A DNA stretch of 42,500 nt from Prorocentrum cordatum (lineage: Eukaryota; Sar; Dinophyceae; Prorocentrales; Prorocentraceae), in the NCBI GenBank assembly GCA_963575745.1, contig CAUYUJ010018465.1, positions 1 through 42,500 on the forward strand, given 5' to 3'. How positions within the stretch are numbered: the stretch's first letter is position 1; each line of letters begins with the position of its first letter. The notes under the pieces are model-generated. The model worked only from the letters and a program-made list of their open reading frames with translations, was not told the DNA's origin and ran no database searches. Positions 20,207 through 28,450 of the stretch are shown one piece after another. The translations under genes were made by a program, and so were the position numbers.

Positions 20207-20925
20207 CCAGGAATCCGTGGCCTCGGTGACGCAACTATTGCGTAATAGTCAAGGGTCTACGGCCTCGAGGACGCGACGATGGCGCAGTTTACTAGGGATG
20301 ATGGCTTGGAGAACGCACACATGGCGCAATTTACGGGGCATCGTGGCCTCGGGGATGCAAAGCTGGTACGATTTATATGGGATTCTGGCTTGGAGGACGC
20401 TCTTCTTTGCGTGATTTATGAGGGCTCGTGGCCTCGGGGACGTGAGTATTGATTTATCTGCTAGAGATTATGGCTTCGGGGACGCGAATGTGGCTTTCTG
20501 GCTTCGGGGACGTGAAGTTGGCGTGCTTTACAATGGTTAGTGGCCTCGGAGATATTTACAGGGGATCGTCGTCTCGGGGACGCGAACATTGCCTAGTTTA
20601 CACGGGGTCGTGGCCTCGGATGCGCGAGCATCGCATAATTTATAGGGGGATCGTGGCCTCGATTGTGCAGATACTGTATACTTCACGAGGGTTTATGGCC
20701 TCGAGGACGCGAATCTTGCATAGGTTACGGCGGATTATGGTTTCAAGGACGGAAGCATGGCGTAATTTACAAGGGATCGTGGCCTCGGGGATGCGAAACG
20801 ATGGCTTATGGCATCGGGGACGTAGCATGTAGTGTAATGTACAAAGGATTATGGCCTCGGGGACGCGAGCGTTGCGACATTTTCATGTGGGATTATGGCC
20901 TCGGGCAGGCGAGTATCGCGCCTCG
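20207..20925. repeat. 43-bp tandem satellite, array 1
   Basis: About 16 degenerate units: TCGTGGCCTCGGGGACGCGA, then about 8 variable bases, then TAATTTACRRGGGA. Spacing between successive GGCCTCGG words is mostly 42-43 bp. A shorter array of the same family is at 32028-32330. Confidence 0.85.
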
Positions 20926-21325
20926 GGAGCGCCGGCCCTCTGTATTCTTATGTGTCGCACGATCCCCCCCCCAGAAATTCTGAGATCCCCGGGAGGGCGT
21001 GGTGTTCGCAGGTGAATTTGGCCATCCCCCTCGCGCGGACTTCAGCAGTCTACGGCAGGAGGAGTTAACGCACGGGCGTCGCACGGGCGACGAGTGCGCA
21101 ACGCACCCCCTTGTCGCGAAGGGGGGCAGGGTCAGCACGCTGGTCGCAGTACTCTTGGGCCTTACCAGGCAGAATCATCACACCGGCATCTGGAAGCCGC
21201 ACTTGGCGCAGGGAGCAGCAAGCGGTGACCCCACCAGAGGGCCGGCGGAGAACATTTTGATCTTCTTCACGGTTTTCCCTTCTTTCGGATGCAACTGCTG
21301 GGAGGTCAAATTCTGATTTTGCCCT
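20926..21325. other. Unique GC-rich stretch, no gene seen
   Basis: No motif-bearing frame. A short local repeat of GCACGGGCG occurs near 21072-21090. Confidence 0.5.
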
Positions 21326-21420
21326 GGTCCGAAATCCCGCTTAATCCCGCTTAATCCCGCTTGATCCCGCTTAATCCGGCTTAATCCCGCGTGATCCCGC
21401 TTAATCCGGCTTAATCCGAG
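21326..21420. repeat. 10-bp tandem repeat (CCCGCTTAAT)n
   Basis: About nine units of CCCGCTTAAT with GGCTTAATCC and CGTGATCC variants. Confidence 0.92.
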
Positions 21421-21775
21421 GCCCACTCCGGCGTAACAGCCCCCCAATGGAGCTTAATCCTCTTTCATCCTTCTGACGAAAACCTCCCAGTAGGTTGCCT
21501 CCTAACCTTCTTCGTTCCCTATTCTTCTCATGGGGCCAGCATCGCAGAGCGGATGTCGTTCGGAAAACAGTCAGATGGGTCTGGAGTGTCCTGGAGAGTT
21601 TCGTTCAGGATTTGGAGGTGTATTTCGTGCTGATTTTTTCTGGCCAGGAGTGAAGACTAAAACACATCCGCGTGAAATTCCCTCCTTATTCGCTTGCCAT
21701 TTCGGGATTTAGCATTGACAGAAATCCACGCGCAAATCCGCTGCAGCACGTTTGCAAGGTCGGTGCAGTGACTCT
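21421..21775. other. Unique stretch, no gene seen
   Basis: Moderate GC. No open frame with a recognisable motif on either strand. Confidence 0.5.
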
Positions 21776-21935
21776 TCTTCGTTCCCCCTTCTTCCTTTCC
21801 TTCCCTCCACTTCTTCGTTCCCCTCTTCTTCTTCTTCTTCTTCTTCGTTCCCCTCTTCTTCCCTCCTCTTATTCCCTCCCCCTCTTTCATTATTCCCATC
21901 TCCTTCCCTCCTCTTCTTCGTTCCCCTCGTCTTTC
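21776..21935. repeat. Pyrimidine tract (CTTCTTCGTTCCCC)
   Basis: Repeats of CTTCTTCGTTCCCCT and (CTT)n. The complementary frame reads as poly-Glu/Lys. Confidence 0.85.
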
Positions 21936-22076
21936 GGCGGCCAGCCCGGGTGGGAAGCGAGAGGGGGTGGGCCTTCTCAGAAGGCTCGGACGTCCCCCGG
22001 CCTTCTCCAGAGAAGCTGTCTGCGCCTTCCCCGAAGACGCGGAACATTCCCCAGAAGGCTGGAGGGCTTCTGATAA

Positions 22077-22243
22077 TCAGGAGGGAAAGAACACACGCAG
22101 ACACAATGAATCGTCGACTCCCAGGAGAACATGGGAAAGTATGGGAAGTGGGGGGGAAGACAAAAACTTTGGAAACATGGGAAACAAATGGGGAATCCGG
22201 TCATTCGTGTCTACTGACTGGTGTGTGCCCCAGGGCCCCTTCA
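22077..22243 (+). mobile_element. Dispersed family B, copy 4 (most diverged)
   Basis: Begins TCAGGAGGGAAAGAACACAC and ends CCAGGGCCCCTTCA. The GAATCGTCGACTCCCAGGAG block and GGGGAATCC near the far end match copies 1-3. The right end overlaps the start of the 175-bp tandem duplication. Confidence 0.68.
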
Positions 22244-22400
22244 GAGAAGCACAGCCGCCTTCCGGGAGGGACTTCTCCTCCTCGCCTTCCCCCCTCGCTC
22301 GCAGCCGATTCTCCCCTCCCCTGTCGCCCATTCCCCCTGCTGACTCCCGCTCCCTTCTCCCCCTCCTCCCTCCTCCCCGTTCCACCTCATGTAGTTAGCT
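22226..22400 (+). repeat. 175-bp tandem duplication, copy 1 (uninterrupted)
   Basis: Begins at about CCCAGGGCCCCTTCAGAG and ends at CACCTCATGTAGTTAGCTG. Copy 2 begins 175 bp later and is highly similar. This copy keeps the empty target site of the MITE that splits copy 2, near 22357-22375 (CTCCCCCTCCTCCCTCCTCC). Confidence 0.88.
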
Positions 22401-22597
22401 GTGTCCCAGGCCCCTTCAGAGAAGCACAGCCGCCTTCCGGGAGGGAGTTCTCCTCCTCGCCTCCCCCCCTCGCTCGCCGCCGATTCTCCCCTCCCGCGTC
22501 GCCCAGTTCTCCTGCTCCCTCCCGCTCCCCTCTCCCCCTCCTCCTAAGTCGGGCCTGTCCCTCTACAGGGGGAATATGCAAAAATAGTGAAGAATAG

Positions 22598-22643
<46 letters not shown>

Positions 22644-22793
22644 TCTTCTTTACAACAAATATAATTACTAAGTTTGATTATGTTGGGAGTCTTTTGGGGT
22701 ACGTTTTATGTTTCGTCAAAAATCCCCCTGTAGGTGGACATGCCCGACTTAACCCTCCTACCTCCTCCCCGTTCCACCTCATGCAGTTAGTTG
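22401..22793 (+). repeat. 175-bp tandem duplication, copy 2 (split by a MITE)
   Basis: Matches copy 1 from CCCAGGCCCCTTCAGAG to CTCCCCCTCCTC at 22543. After the inserted element it resumes at 22753 and runs through CCACCTCATGCAGTTAGTTG. Confidence 0.88.
22544..22752. mobile_element. MITE, family A copy 2, 209 bp, with an empty-site paralogue
   Basis: The ends are CTAAGTCGGGCCTGTCC and its near complement GGACATGCCCGACTTAA. The flanks CCCTCCTC (22536-22543) and CCCTCCTA (22753-22760) form an 8-bp target duplication with one mismatch. Removing the element and one flank copy restores the sequence of duplication copy 1. A (TA)n run of about 42 bp (22600-22641) lies inside. The left end resembles the right end of the copy at 4057-4216, so the two lie in opposite orientation. 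Confidence 0.92.
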
Positions 22794-22948
22794 CGTTTTC
22801 TAGCAGGGCGTGGCGCAGCAGAAGTTGTGAGGACGACGGGCTCGAGCTGTCGGGACGGCCTAGTGCAGAGGGCGTAGGCAGAGGCGGCACGCACCACTTG
22901 GCGGGGAGCAGGAAGCAGGGTGAGGAGAAGGAGGTGGAAGAGGAGGGG

Positions 22949-23114
22949 GCGGAGGAGGAGGAGGAGGAGGAGGAGGAGGAGGAGGAGGAGGAGGAGGAGG
23001 AGGAGGAGGAGGAGGAGGAGGAGGAGGAGGAGGAGGAGGAGGAGGAGGAGGAGGAGGAGGAGGAGGAGGAGGAGGAGGAGGAGGAGGAGGAGGAGGAGGA
23101 GGAGGAGGAGGAGG
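22949..23114. repeat. (GGA)n microsatellite, about 55 units
   Basis: Essentially perfect. Poly-Glu, poly-Arg and poly-Pro frames across it are artefacts. Confidence 0.96.
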
Positions 23115-23390
23115 ACAGGAGGGAGGAGGAGGACGAGCGCGCGCACGTCGCATTCGGGCGGCGGCGAGCGCGTCGCCCGCGGCGAATAAGAGCCATCTCT
23201 CTTTCCCCTCACTGCCCCCCTCCCCTCCCCCCCTCCCCACTCGGAGGAGCAGCCCGGCCCCGGCGCCGCTGAGGACCAGGCGGAGCCCGCGGTCCAGGGG
23301 GACGGGGTGGGCAGCCGAGAGACGCTTGCAGGAGCAGGGAGTGCGCCGTCTATGCGCCTCGCTCCCCGCCCCCCCCCCTGCCCTCGACTC

Positions 23391-23480
23391 CCTCTCTTCT
23401 GCCCTCTCCCACTCAGGAACCCGTGGGGCTGCCTGGACGTCACGGCACCGTGGCAGGCAGACGGAGTCCCGCGGCAACCT
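23391..23480 (+). CDS. Possible calpain-like exon scrap (RNPWG motif)
   Basis: A plus-strand frame reads PLPLRNPWGCLDVTAPWQAD, with R-N-P-W-G at 23415-23429. In C2 peptidases (calpains) RNPWG carries the catalytic Asn and is usually followed by [ED]W.G.W. Here D, T-A-P-W and D fall at similar spacing. The catalytic Cys and His regions are not in this window, and the frame beyond about 23480 turns low-complexity. A pyrimidine tract (23370-23412) lies upstream, as expected of an exon start. This rests on one short motif, so chance is a serious alternative. Confidence 0.22.
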
Positions 23481-23530
23481 TCGGCACCAGGCCGACTGAC
23501 GTCCCAACAGTCTTTCCCGCCTCGGGGTAG

Positions 23531-23725
23531 GGAGGCGTCCAGCTCCACATCGGCTACCACGGTGGGAAGGGACCTGGACCAAGCGAGCGTGTCACCGTGT
23601 GGTACCAGGACGGCCACGAGGTCACGCTTCACGAGATCCACTACGCGTCTCAAAGGCTGAGCGCCTTCGGAGAGACAAAAGAGTCGGTATCCGAGTCAAA
23701 CCGAACAGGGACGAAGCCAAAGCTG
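23531..23725 (+). CDS. Exon-like stretch, unknown product
   Basis: This frame reads VQLHIGYHGGKGPGPSERVT, then VWYQDGHEVTLHEIHYASQ, then RLSAFGE, which is strongly protein-like. An in-frame TAG (23528-23530) immediately precedes it and could be the AG of a 3' splice site after the pyrimidine-rich CTTTCCCGCCTCGG. The frame stops at TAG 23726-23728. From about 23660 a different frame becomes the better coding candidate, so the real exon probably ends near 23660-23680. I recognise no family. It may be the gene into which the retroelement pieces downstream were inserted. Confidence 0.35.
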
Positions 23726-24273
23726 TAGCCATCGCAGTCCGAGAAACCGACGGGGCATTGGTGGCGAACACCACGTACCGCATCACAGGCATCGAGCCCC
23801 AAAATATTACAAGGACTCATATTGCCAAGGTCCTTGCCTCCTTCCAATGGCATGGTGAAGTCCAACCCACGGCGTGGGCTAAGATGACCCAGGGAGACTT
23901 TGCCATCGTCAGAGCAGCAACGGCCCTACCCAACACCACGATACACGTGCAAGGTTCATCCATCCCATGGGCCACAGCACAGTTGGAAGCTATTGCCAAG
24001 ACGGAGCCGCCACAGACACCGACGGCAAATAAGGCCCCACCAGCAGCTATCACAGCAGACACCCCCGCGCAGGGGTCGCCACCAGGCGGCCCAGGCGTTG
24101 CTGCCACGCCGACTCTCCAAGACAGGGCGGCCACCAGGCCGTACCGCCAAGCACTACTGACACCACCGTCGAGCCAGCAAAAAGGGCCGCCCAGCACGCC
24201 ACCGCCAGAGAAGAAGCAGCGTGCGTGGCCGCAGCGTGAACGGGGCGCGCCCGCGCTCACTCAGCGCCGCTAG
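23599..24273 (+). CDS. Retroelement-like protein fragment (N-terminal region), inferred
   Basis: Open to TAG 24271-24273, with the credible part from about 23665: KRVGIRVKPNRDEAKAVAIA, then TTYRITGIEPQNITRTHIAK, then VLASFQWHGEVQPTAWAKMT, then FAIVRAATALPNTTIHVQG. A Pro/Thr/Ala-rich tail with KKQRAW follows. The alternation of short beta-like and helical stretches, and the TYRITG, W and FAIVRAA spacing, remind me of the region before the endonuclease in GC-rich dinoflagellate retrotransposons. I cannot prove that without a search. No ATG start is evident, so this is a partial frame. The RNase H remnant downstream on the same strand supports the retroelement reading. Confidence 0.45.
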   Translation: MVPGRPRGHASRDPLRVSKAERLRRDKRVGIRVKPNRDEAKAVAIAVRETDGALVANTTYRITGIEPQNITRTHIAKVLASFQWHGEVQPTAWAKMTQGDFAIVRAATALPNTTIHVQGSSIPWATAQLEAIAKTEPPQTPTANKAPPAAITADTPAQGSPPGGPGVAATPTLQDRAATRPYRQALLTPPSSQQKGPPSTPPPEKKQRAWPQRERGAPALTQRR

Positions 24274-24344
24274 GCGCGCCACCGACCTTCCCGAGGAGGA
24301 AGGAGGACCGACAGCCAGCGCGGCCGTTCCCGAAGGGAAACCAC

Positions 24345-24578
24345 GTGCCACCCGACTACGAGGAAGACTCAGACGCAGAGTGGTTGTCAAGGGCGAATGT
24401 CCAGGGTATGTATCAGGCCGACGCCCCACAGCCCTGGCTTGCTGGGTCGGCGGCGCTGGAGATGGTCCTTGCCGAATGGTTGCCAATGTGGTGCAAGGAG
24501 AGCCGCGACGCAGATGCGCCGCCGGAGGAGTGGCCGGATGGGAGCGCACTGCCTCCACGCAGGCTCGACGCACAAGGC
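24345..24578 (+). CDS. Acidic frame fragment, cut by a MITE end
   Basis: The plus-strand frame reads PPDYEEDSDAEWLSRANVQG, then YQADAPQPWLAGSAALEMVL, then AEWLPMWCKESRDADAPPEE, then WPDGSALPPRRLDAQG. The frame is protein-like with many Trp and acidic residues. It lies one or two frames off the fragment ending at 24273, so at least one frameshift separates them if they were one gene. At 24579 the reading runs into the TTAACGGGCCTGTCCCTCTA end of a family A element, which supplies the last residues and the stop. Probably a retroelement scrap. No domain is identified. Confidence 0.4.
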
Positions 24579-24660
24579 TTAACGGGCCTGTCCCTCTACA
24601 GGGGGAATGTTCAAAAATTGTCAAAAAAATAGTGTGGGGACAATTTTTTCGGCGATGGGG
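24579..24660. mobile_element. MITE, family A copy 3, one end only
   Basis: TTAACGGGCCTGTCCCTCTA, then CAGGGGGAATGTTC, then GTCAAAAAAATAGT and GTGGGGACAATTTTTTC match the right-hand end of the copy at 4057-4216 (in reverse complement) for about 80 bp. GT is missing after TTAA. A weak trace of a second end, GGACGCAGGCCCGGCT, is seen at 24718-24733. Otherwise the element is truncated. Confidence 0.75.
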
Positions 24661-25017
24661 AGGAGTGGGGCGTTTCCCAGAAACGGGCCCTCGGGGGCCC
24701 CATCGGCGGGCCCCATTGGACGCAGGCCCGGCTGCGCCGCGCGGGCAAGGTGTAGATCGACATGTGCAAACTGTTCCAGGCGGCGCGATGGGGCCCCGTG
24801 GCGTCGGTGCTTTGCGTTTGATTGCACGGCGGCGCGCCGGTGGGATCGATGCCCCGAGGAGCTCGTGGAGGCAGCGTCGGTCGCGCGGTCGCGCGGCGAG
24901 GCGGCGGGGGAGCTCTTCGCTAGATCCTTGCCGCCGAGCCCCGCGAAGTGACCCCCTGGGGTGGGGGCCCCCGAGAGCGCCCGCCTGGCGTGGCGCATCG
25001 GGCCGGCTTGGGGCTGC

Positions 25018-25600
25018 TTCACGGGCGACGTCTTCGTCGACGGCAGCGCCTGCGACGTCGAGGACGACGCGCTGCGTCGTGCAGGCTGGGCGATTGATCG
25101 TAGCCGCCAGCGATGACAAGGAGGTCGCGGGAGCAGCCCGCGGAGTGGCGCCCCTCGCCGAAGGGCCCATCCGGGAAGCGCGGGGTGGAGAGGTCTGCGC
25201 CATCCAGATGTCCGCGGCGCTGGGCCAGTGCCCCCTGCGGGTGCGCAGCGATTGCAAGGGCGCGGCCAGGTGCGCCCGGGGCTGGGGCTTCGCCCTGAGC
25301 GACGCGAGCGCCCCCTCCACCTATGGCGAGACTGCTGGGCCGAAGTTGGAGACTAGGACGTGCAGGTGATCGAGGTGATCAAGGTGAAGGTCCACAGGGC
25401 TGAGGAGGCGGCCGCGATCCCGCTCGACAGTTGGAGGCGGGCGGGCAATGGCGTCGTCGACAAGGTGGCCGAGCCAGGTTGTTCGCAGCTGAGTGCAGGC
25501 GGCGTGCCCAGCAGCTTAGCTGGCGGTTGGGTGACGCGCGCGCCCGCGCTCAGCGGCGCGAGGTGCGCGACCGCGACGGTCTGGAGAGGGCCCCAGGCGA
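25018..25600 (+). pseudogene. RNase H domain of a GC-rich retrotransposon, frameshifted
   Basis: RNase H removes the RNA strand of the RNA-DNA hybrid after reverse transcription. The first strand reads FTGDVFVDGSACDVEDDALR, then RAGWAI, with the catalytic Asp of V-D-G-S at 25039-25041. A shift near 25095 moves to a second frame with SDDKEVAGAARGVAPLAEG, then GGEVCAIQMSAAL (the catalytic Glu region), then PLRVRSDCKGAARCARGWG (the Asp-containing strand). A second shift near 25365 gives VIEVIKVKVHRAEEAAAIPL, then RRAGNGVVDKVAEPG, the last conserved region with N-x-x-x-D. All four motif regions are therefore present, in three frames. The reverse transcriptase that should precede it is not recognisable at 24660-25015. 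Confidence 0.65.
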
Positions 25601-25638
25601 GGCCGCCCAGCAGCCTCTTTCCAGAGGACGTGGAGGAG

Positions 25639-25677
25639 GAAGAGGAGGAGGAGGAGGAGGAGGAGGAGGAGGAGGAC
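25639..25677. repeat. (GGA)n microsatellite inside the retroelement remnant
   Basis: About 12 GGA units lie between the RNase H remnant and the C-terminal tail, an in-frame expansion or later insertion. Confidence 0.9.
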
Positions 25678-25814
25678 TGTCATCGGCCGCGCCGCGGGAA
25701 CAAGACGAGGGCGCCAGGGAGGGCGAGGTGCTCACGGAGGCATGCTGCGAGGAGGGCGAGGGTGCCGAGGCCGCCCCGTTGCGGCTCCGCGCCCATTGCA
25801 TCGTGGCAGCTGCG

Positions 25815-26036
25815 TGCTAGGGTCAGCCAGACGTTCTGTTGTGCAAGTGCGGCGGGCCGAATGCGCGGCGCCAGCGGCGGGGCCGCGGCAAGCTTCTAGC
25901 GAGGCGCTTGGGGCTGCAGGTTCGTGGCCTGGCGGAGGCCCGGCGCCGACTGCGGCAAGGGCTTCGCCCGCATCTGCGCCAGAAGTACGCTCGGTTGGAC
26001 GCGACCAGGGGCCCCCGGCGCGGCAGCGCGGGCTAG
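25815..26036 (+). pseudogene. Possible C-terminal tail of the same retroelement
   Basis: A frame with CKCGGPNARRQRRGRGKLLA, then RRLGLQVRGLAEARRRLRQG, ends at TAG 26034-26036. A short Cys pair followed by basic residues is a common ending for GC-rich dinoflagellate retrotransposons, in my recollection. The identification depends on its position after RNase H and is tentative. 26037-26300 shows no recognisable feature. Confidence 0.35.
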
Positions 26037-26300
26037 CTGGAACGCGGCGCTGGACTCGCAGGGCGCGGGAGTTGGGGCCAACAGGTGCGGCTTCACCAGG
26101 GGGCCCATGGACCGGGCGACGGTCGCCTCGCCCCACGGTTTTCTGGACCCGCCGGTGGCGATCGCCAGAAGGCGCAGGGGGGCGAGGAAGAGGCTCGCCG
26201 CCGCGGGGCGTTGGCTGCGGCAGGGTGCGCGTGAGCGCGCGCGGGGCCGTTTCCGCCCGCGTGCTGCCGCGGGTTCTCGGCCGGCTTAGCGTCGCCGCGG

Positions 26301-26425
26301 ATGGACGGCGACCGCTGGTTTCGCCGACGGCTGGTTTCGCCCGGCTGGTGTCACCGCCCGGCGAAACCAGCTCCGTCGGAGAATCCAGCTCCGTCGGCGA
26401 AACCAGTTGCCGTCGGCGAACCTGC
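26301..26425. repeat. Inverted and direct copies of GGCGAAACCAGC
   Basis: GCTGGTTTCGCC occurs at about 26313 and 26327, and its complement GGCGAAACCAG at about 26361 and 26396. The same word recurs at 26963-27002, on the other side of the satellite. Confidence 0.75.
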
Positions 26426-26940
26426 CCGACCCGACCCGCCCGCTAGGGTCCGCCCGCCCGACCCGACCCACCCGTTACGGTTCGCGCGTGTTCGGTCGAG
26501 CGCGCCCCACACTGGAATGTCCCGCCCGCCCGACCCGACCCGCCCGTTAGGGTCCGCCCGCCCGACCCGACCCGCCCGTTAGGGTTCGCGCGTGTTCGGT
26601 CGAGCGCGCCCCACACTGGAATGTCCCGCCCGCCCGACCCGACCCGCCCGTTAGGGTCCGCCCGCCCGACCCGACCCGCCGCCCCGCCCGCTGGGGTCCT
26701 CCCGCCCGAACCGACCCGCCCGTTAGGGTTCGCGCGTGCTCGGTCGAGCGCGCCCCACATTTGAATGTTCCGGCCGCCCGACCCGACCCGCCCGTTAGGG
26801 TCCGCCCGACCTGACCCGACCCGCCCGCTAGGGTCCGCCCGCCCGACCCGTCCCGCCCGTTAGGGTTCGCGCGTGCTCGGTCGAATGTGCCCCCCCCCCC
26901 CCGCACTTCAATGTTCCGGCCGCCCGACCCGACCCGACCC
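26426..26940. repeat. GC-rich satellite (CCGACCCGCCCGTTAGGGT)
   Basis: Two unit types alternate: CCGCCCGACCCGACCCGCCC plus GTTAGGGT, and a spacer with CGCGCGTGTTCGGTCGAGCG then CCCCACACTGGAATGT. The spacer recurs at 104, 145 and 145 bp intervals. TTAGGG here is part of this unit and not a telomere array. Confidence 0.88.
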
Positions 26941-26949
26941 GATCGCCAG

Positions 26950-27010
26950 GGGTCGCGTCGGCGGAACCAGCGCCAGCGAAACCAACGCCGGCGAAACCAG
27001 CCGCCGGCGT
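26950..27010. repeat. Direct repeats of GCGAAACCARC
   Basis: Four copies of GCG(A/G)AACCAGC/AACC in tandem (GGAACCAGCGCC, GCGAAACCAACGCC, GCGAAACCAGCCGCC). They mirror 26301-26425. Confidence 0.75.
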
Positions 27011-27317
27011 AATGCTGGAAGAGGCTCGGCTCGTTGTGCTGGGTGCCTGTCCCCGTGGCCCATGCTGTGGCCCCAGGGGTCGGGCCGTGCCGGCCCGGGT
27101 GCTCTCGGGGGCCCCTGGGGGCCCGTCGTTTTCGATTGGCCGCGCGGGGCGTGGGCCCGTCCTGGTGGCGTGGCTCGGCTTCGACCGGGCATGCAGGCCT
27201 TCAGCCTTCAGCCTTCTCCCTCCCCTCCCACCCGTCCTCCTCCGCAACTTCCCGTTCCGGAGCAGGGGCGCGTCGTCGTCGCGCGTCGCCGTGCGTCGGG
27301 GGCCCTCGGGCTATGCG
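27011..27317. other. GC-rich stretch, no gene seen
   Basis: Open frames on both strands without motifs. A duplicated CCTTCAGCCTTCAGCC lies near 27198. Confidence 0.45.
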
Positions 27318-27393
27318 ACGGCGGAAGCGGCGGCGGCGACGACGACAACGGCGGCGGCGACGGCGGCGGCGACGCCGACGCCGACGCCGACGC
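27318..27393. repeat. (GGC/GAC)n trinucleotide tract
   Basis: GCGGCGGCGACGAC, then GACGCCGACGCCGACGCC, directly joined to family B copy 3. Confidence 0.9.
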
Positions 27394-27553
27394 CAGCGGA
27401 AAAAACACACAGACACAATTAATCGTCGATCCCCAAGAAAGATATGGGAAAATATGGGAAGTGTGGGGGAAAACGAGAACCCAGAAAATATGAGAACACA
27501 TGGGGAATCCTTTTATTTGTGTGTATTTATTTGTGTGTCCCAGGGCCCCTTCA
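27394..27553 (+). mobile_element. Dispersed family B, copy 3
   Basis: Starts CAGCGGAAAAAACACACAGA and ends TGTGTCCCAGGGCCCCTTCA. It is almost identical to copy 1 in its first 40 and last 45 bases. Confidence 0.75.
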
Positions 27554-28160
27554 TCTTTGGAGCCGGGCACGACTTGAACTCCCGGAGATTCGCGCGGAGT
27601 TTCTCGGATCCGTGCGGGAGGTGTCTCGGAGGCGCCGCGATGAGGCTCCGGCGTTGCCGGTTGTGCGGGCGAGGCCAGCGCTGCAGCGGAGGAGAGCGGT
27701 ACACTAATCGGGTGTACGCAGTGAGTCTCGTGTCCGCGGTGCCCTGAGTCGAGCAGGACTTCGTCTCTGTCTCGGGGCGGCGTGCCGCCGCTGGGTGTGG
27801 CTAGGCCCATGGGATTTGCCAAAACGTTCCCGAGAAAGGGGCATCCCTGTCTTGCGTCGTCGGTCGTCGTGAGTTGGTGTCGCTGGTCGTCGGCGGGCGC
27901 TGTGCAAGTGTGGGTAGGAGTGGGGGTCGGAGAGGGGGTCGGAGTGGGCGTGTGATGTCGTGTCTCTCCGCAAGTGAGTGCTAGTTTAAGCGCTCACGCT
28001 AATCACAATGATTGGTCCGATCAACCCAATACCGCCTCTACCGACATTAATTTTTCAAACACTATTTGTTTAGTGCAGCGGAAGCTGTAGTAGCCGAGAG
28101 GCACCGCGGGGCGCTTTCTGGTAGGCTCAGTATCGTACCATTCAATACTAGTGTTGTTGC
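27554..28160. other. Unique stretch, no recognised gene
   Basis: A plus-strand frame to 27707 has a helix-like run (LELPEIRAEFLGSVREVSRR) but no family match. The rest, including an AT-richer patch at 27985-28075, holds nothing I can name. Confidence 0.4.
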
Positions 28161-28162
28161 CA

Positions 28163-28280
28163 TCGACGCCCCCTGCCGCCGATCCCCTCTCTATCATAAT
28201 GGGATATATGAGAGTCGCGAACATCATGCGGGGGTGGGTAGGAATCATCAGCGCATATTGAGGCGTTGGCGTTATCGAAG
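28163..28280 (+). repeat. Dispersed family C, copy 2
   Basis: GACGCCCCCTGCCGCCGATC, then CTCTATCATAATGGGATA, then GAGGCGTTGGCGTTATCGAA. Aligns with 19972-20066 and 33143-33240. Confidence 0.6.
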
Positions 28281-28450
28281 ACGCCTACGGCGAATCACCG
28301 CCGCCCCCTGCCTTTTTGGAAGCGCCTATGTGGCCGAACGTTGAGGCCAGACCTGCCAAGCTATCGGACCATGTGTTCCCCGAATCGGCTTGGAAAGCCT
28401 TCGGGGAACACGTGGGCATCTTGAAGGTCATCTTGGCCGTCTGGAGGCCA
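28274..28450 (+). repeat. Segmental duplication 1, copy a
   Basis: ATCGAAGACGCCTACGGCGA through CACGTGGGCATCTTGAAGG. Matches 29628-29802 with only a few differences. Contains a 12-bp-arm hairpin, GTGTTCCCCGAA (28373-28384) with TTCGGGGAACAC (28400-28411). Confidence 0.88.

Noticed and set aside
26426-26940. Telomere repeat, because TTAGGG occurs repeatedly
   Set aside because: TTAGGG is spaced by 30-145 bp inside a GC-rich satellite unit and is not in tandem.
27565-27595. tRNA 3' part on the minus strand (GAGTTCAAGTC)
   Set aside because: The T-stem does not pair, and no D-arm or anticodon stem was found upstream.
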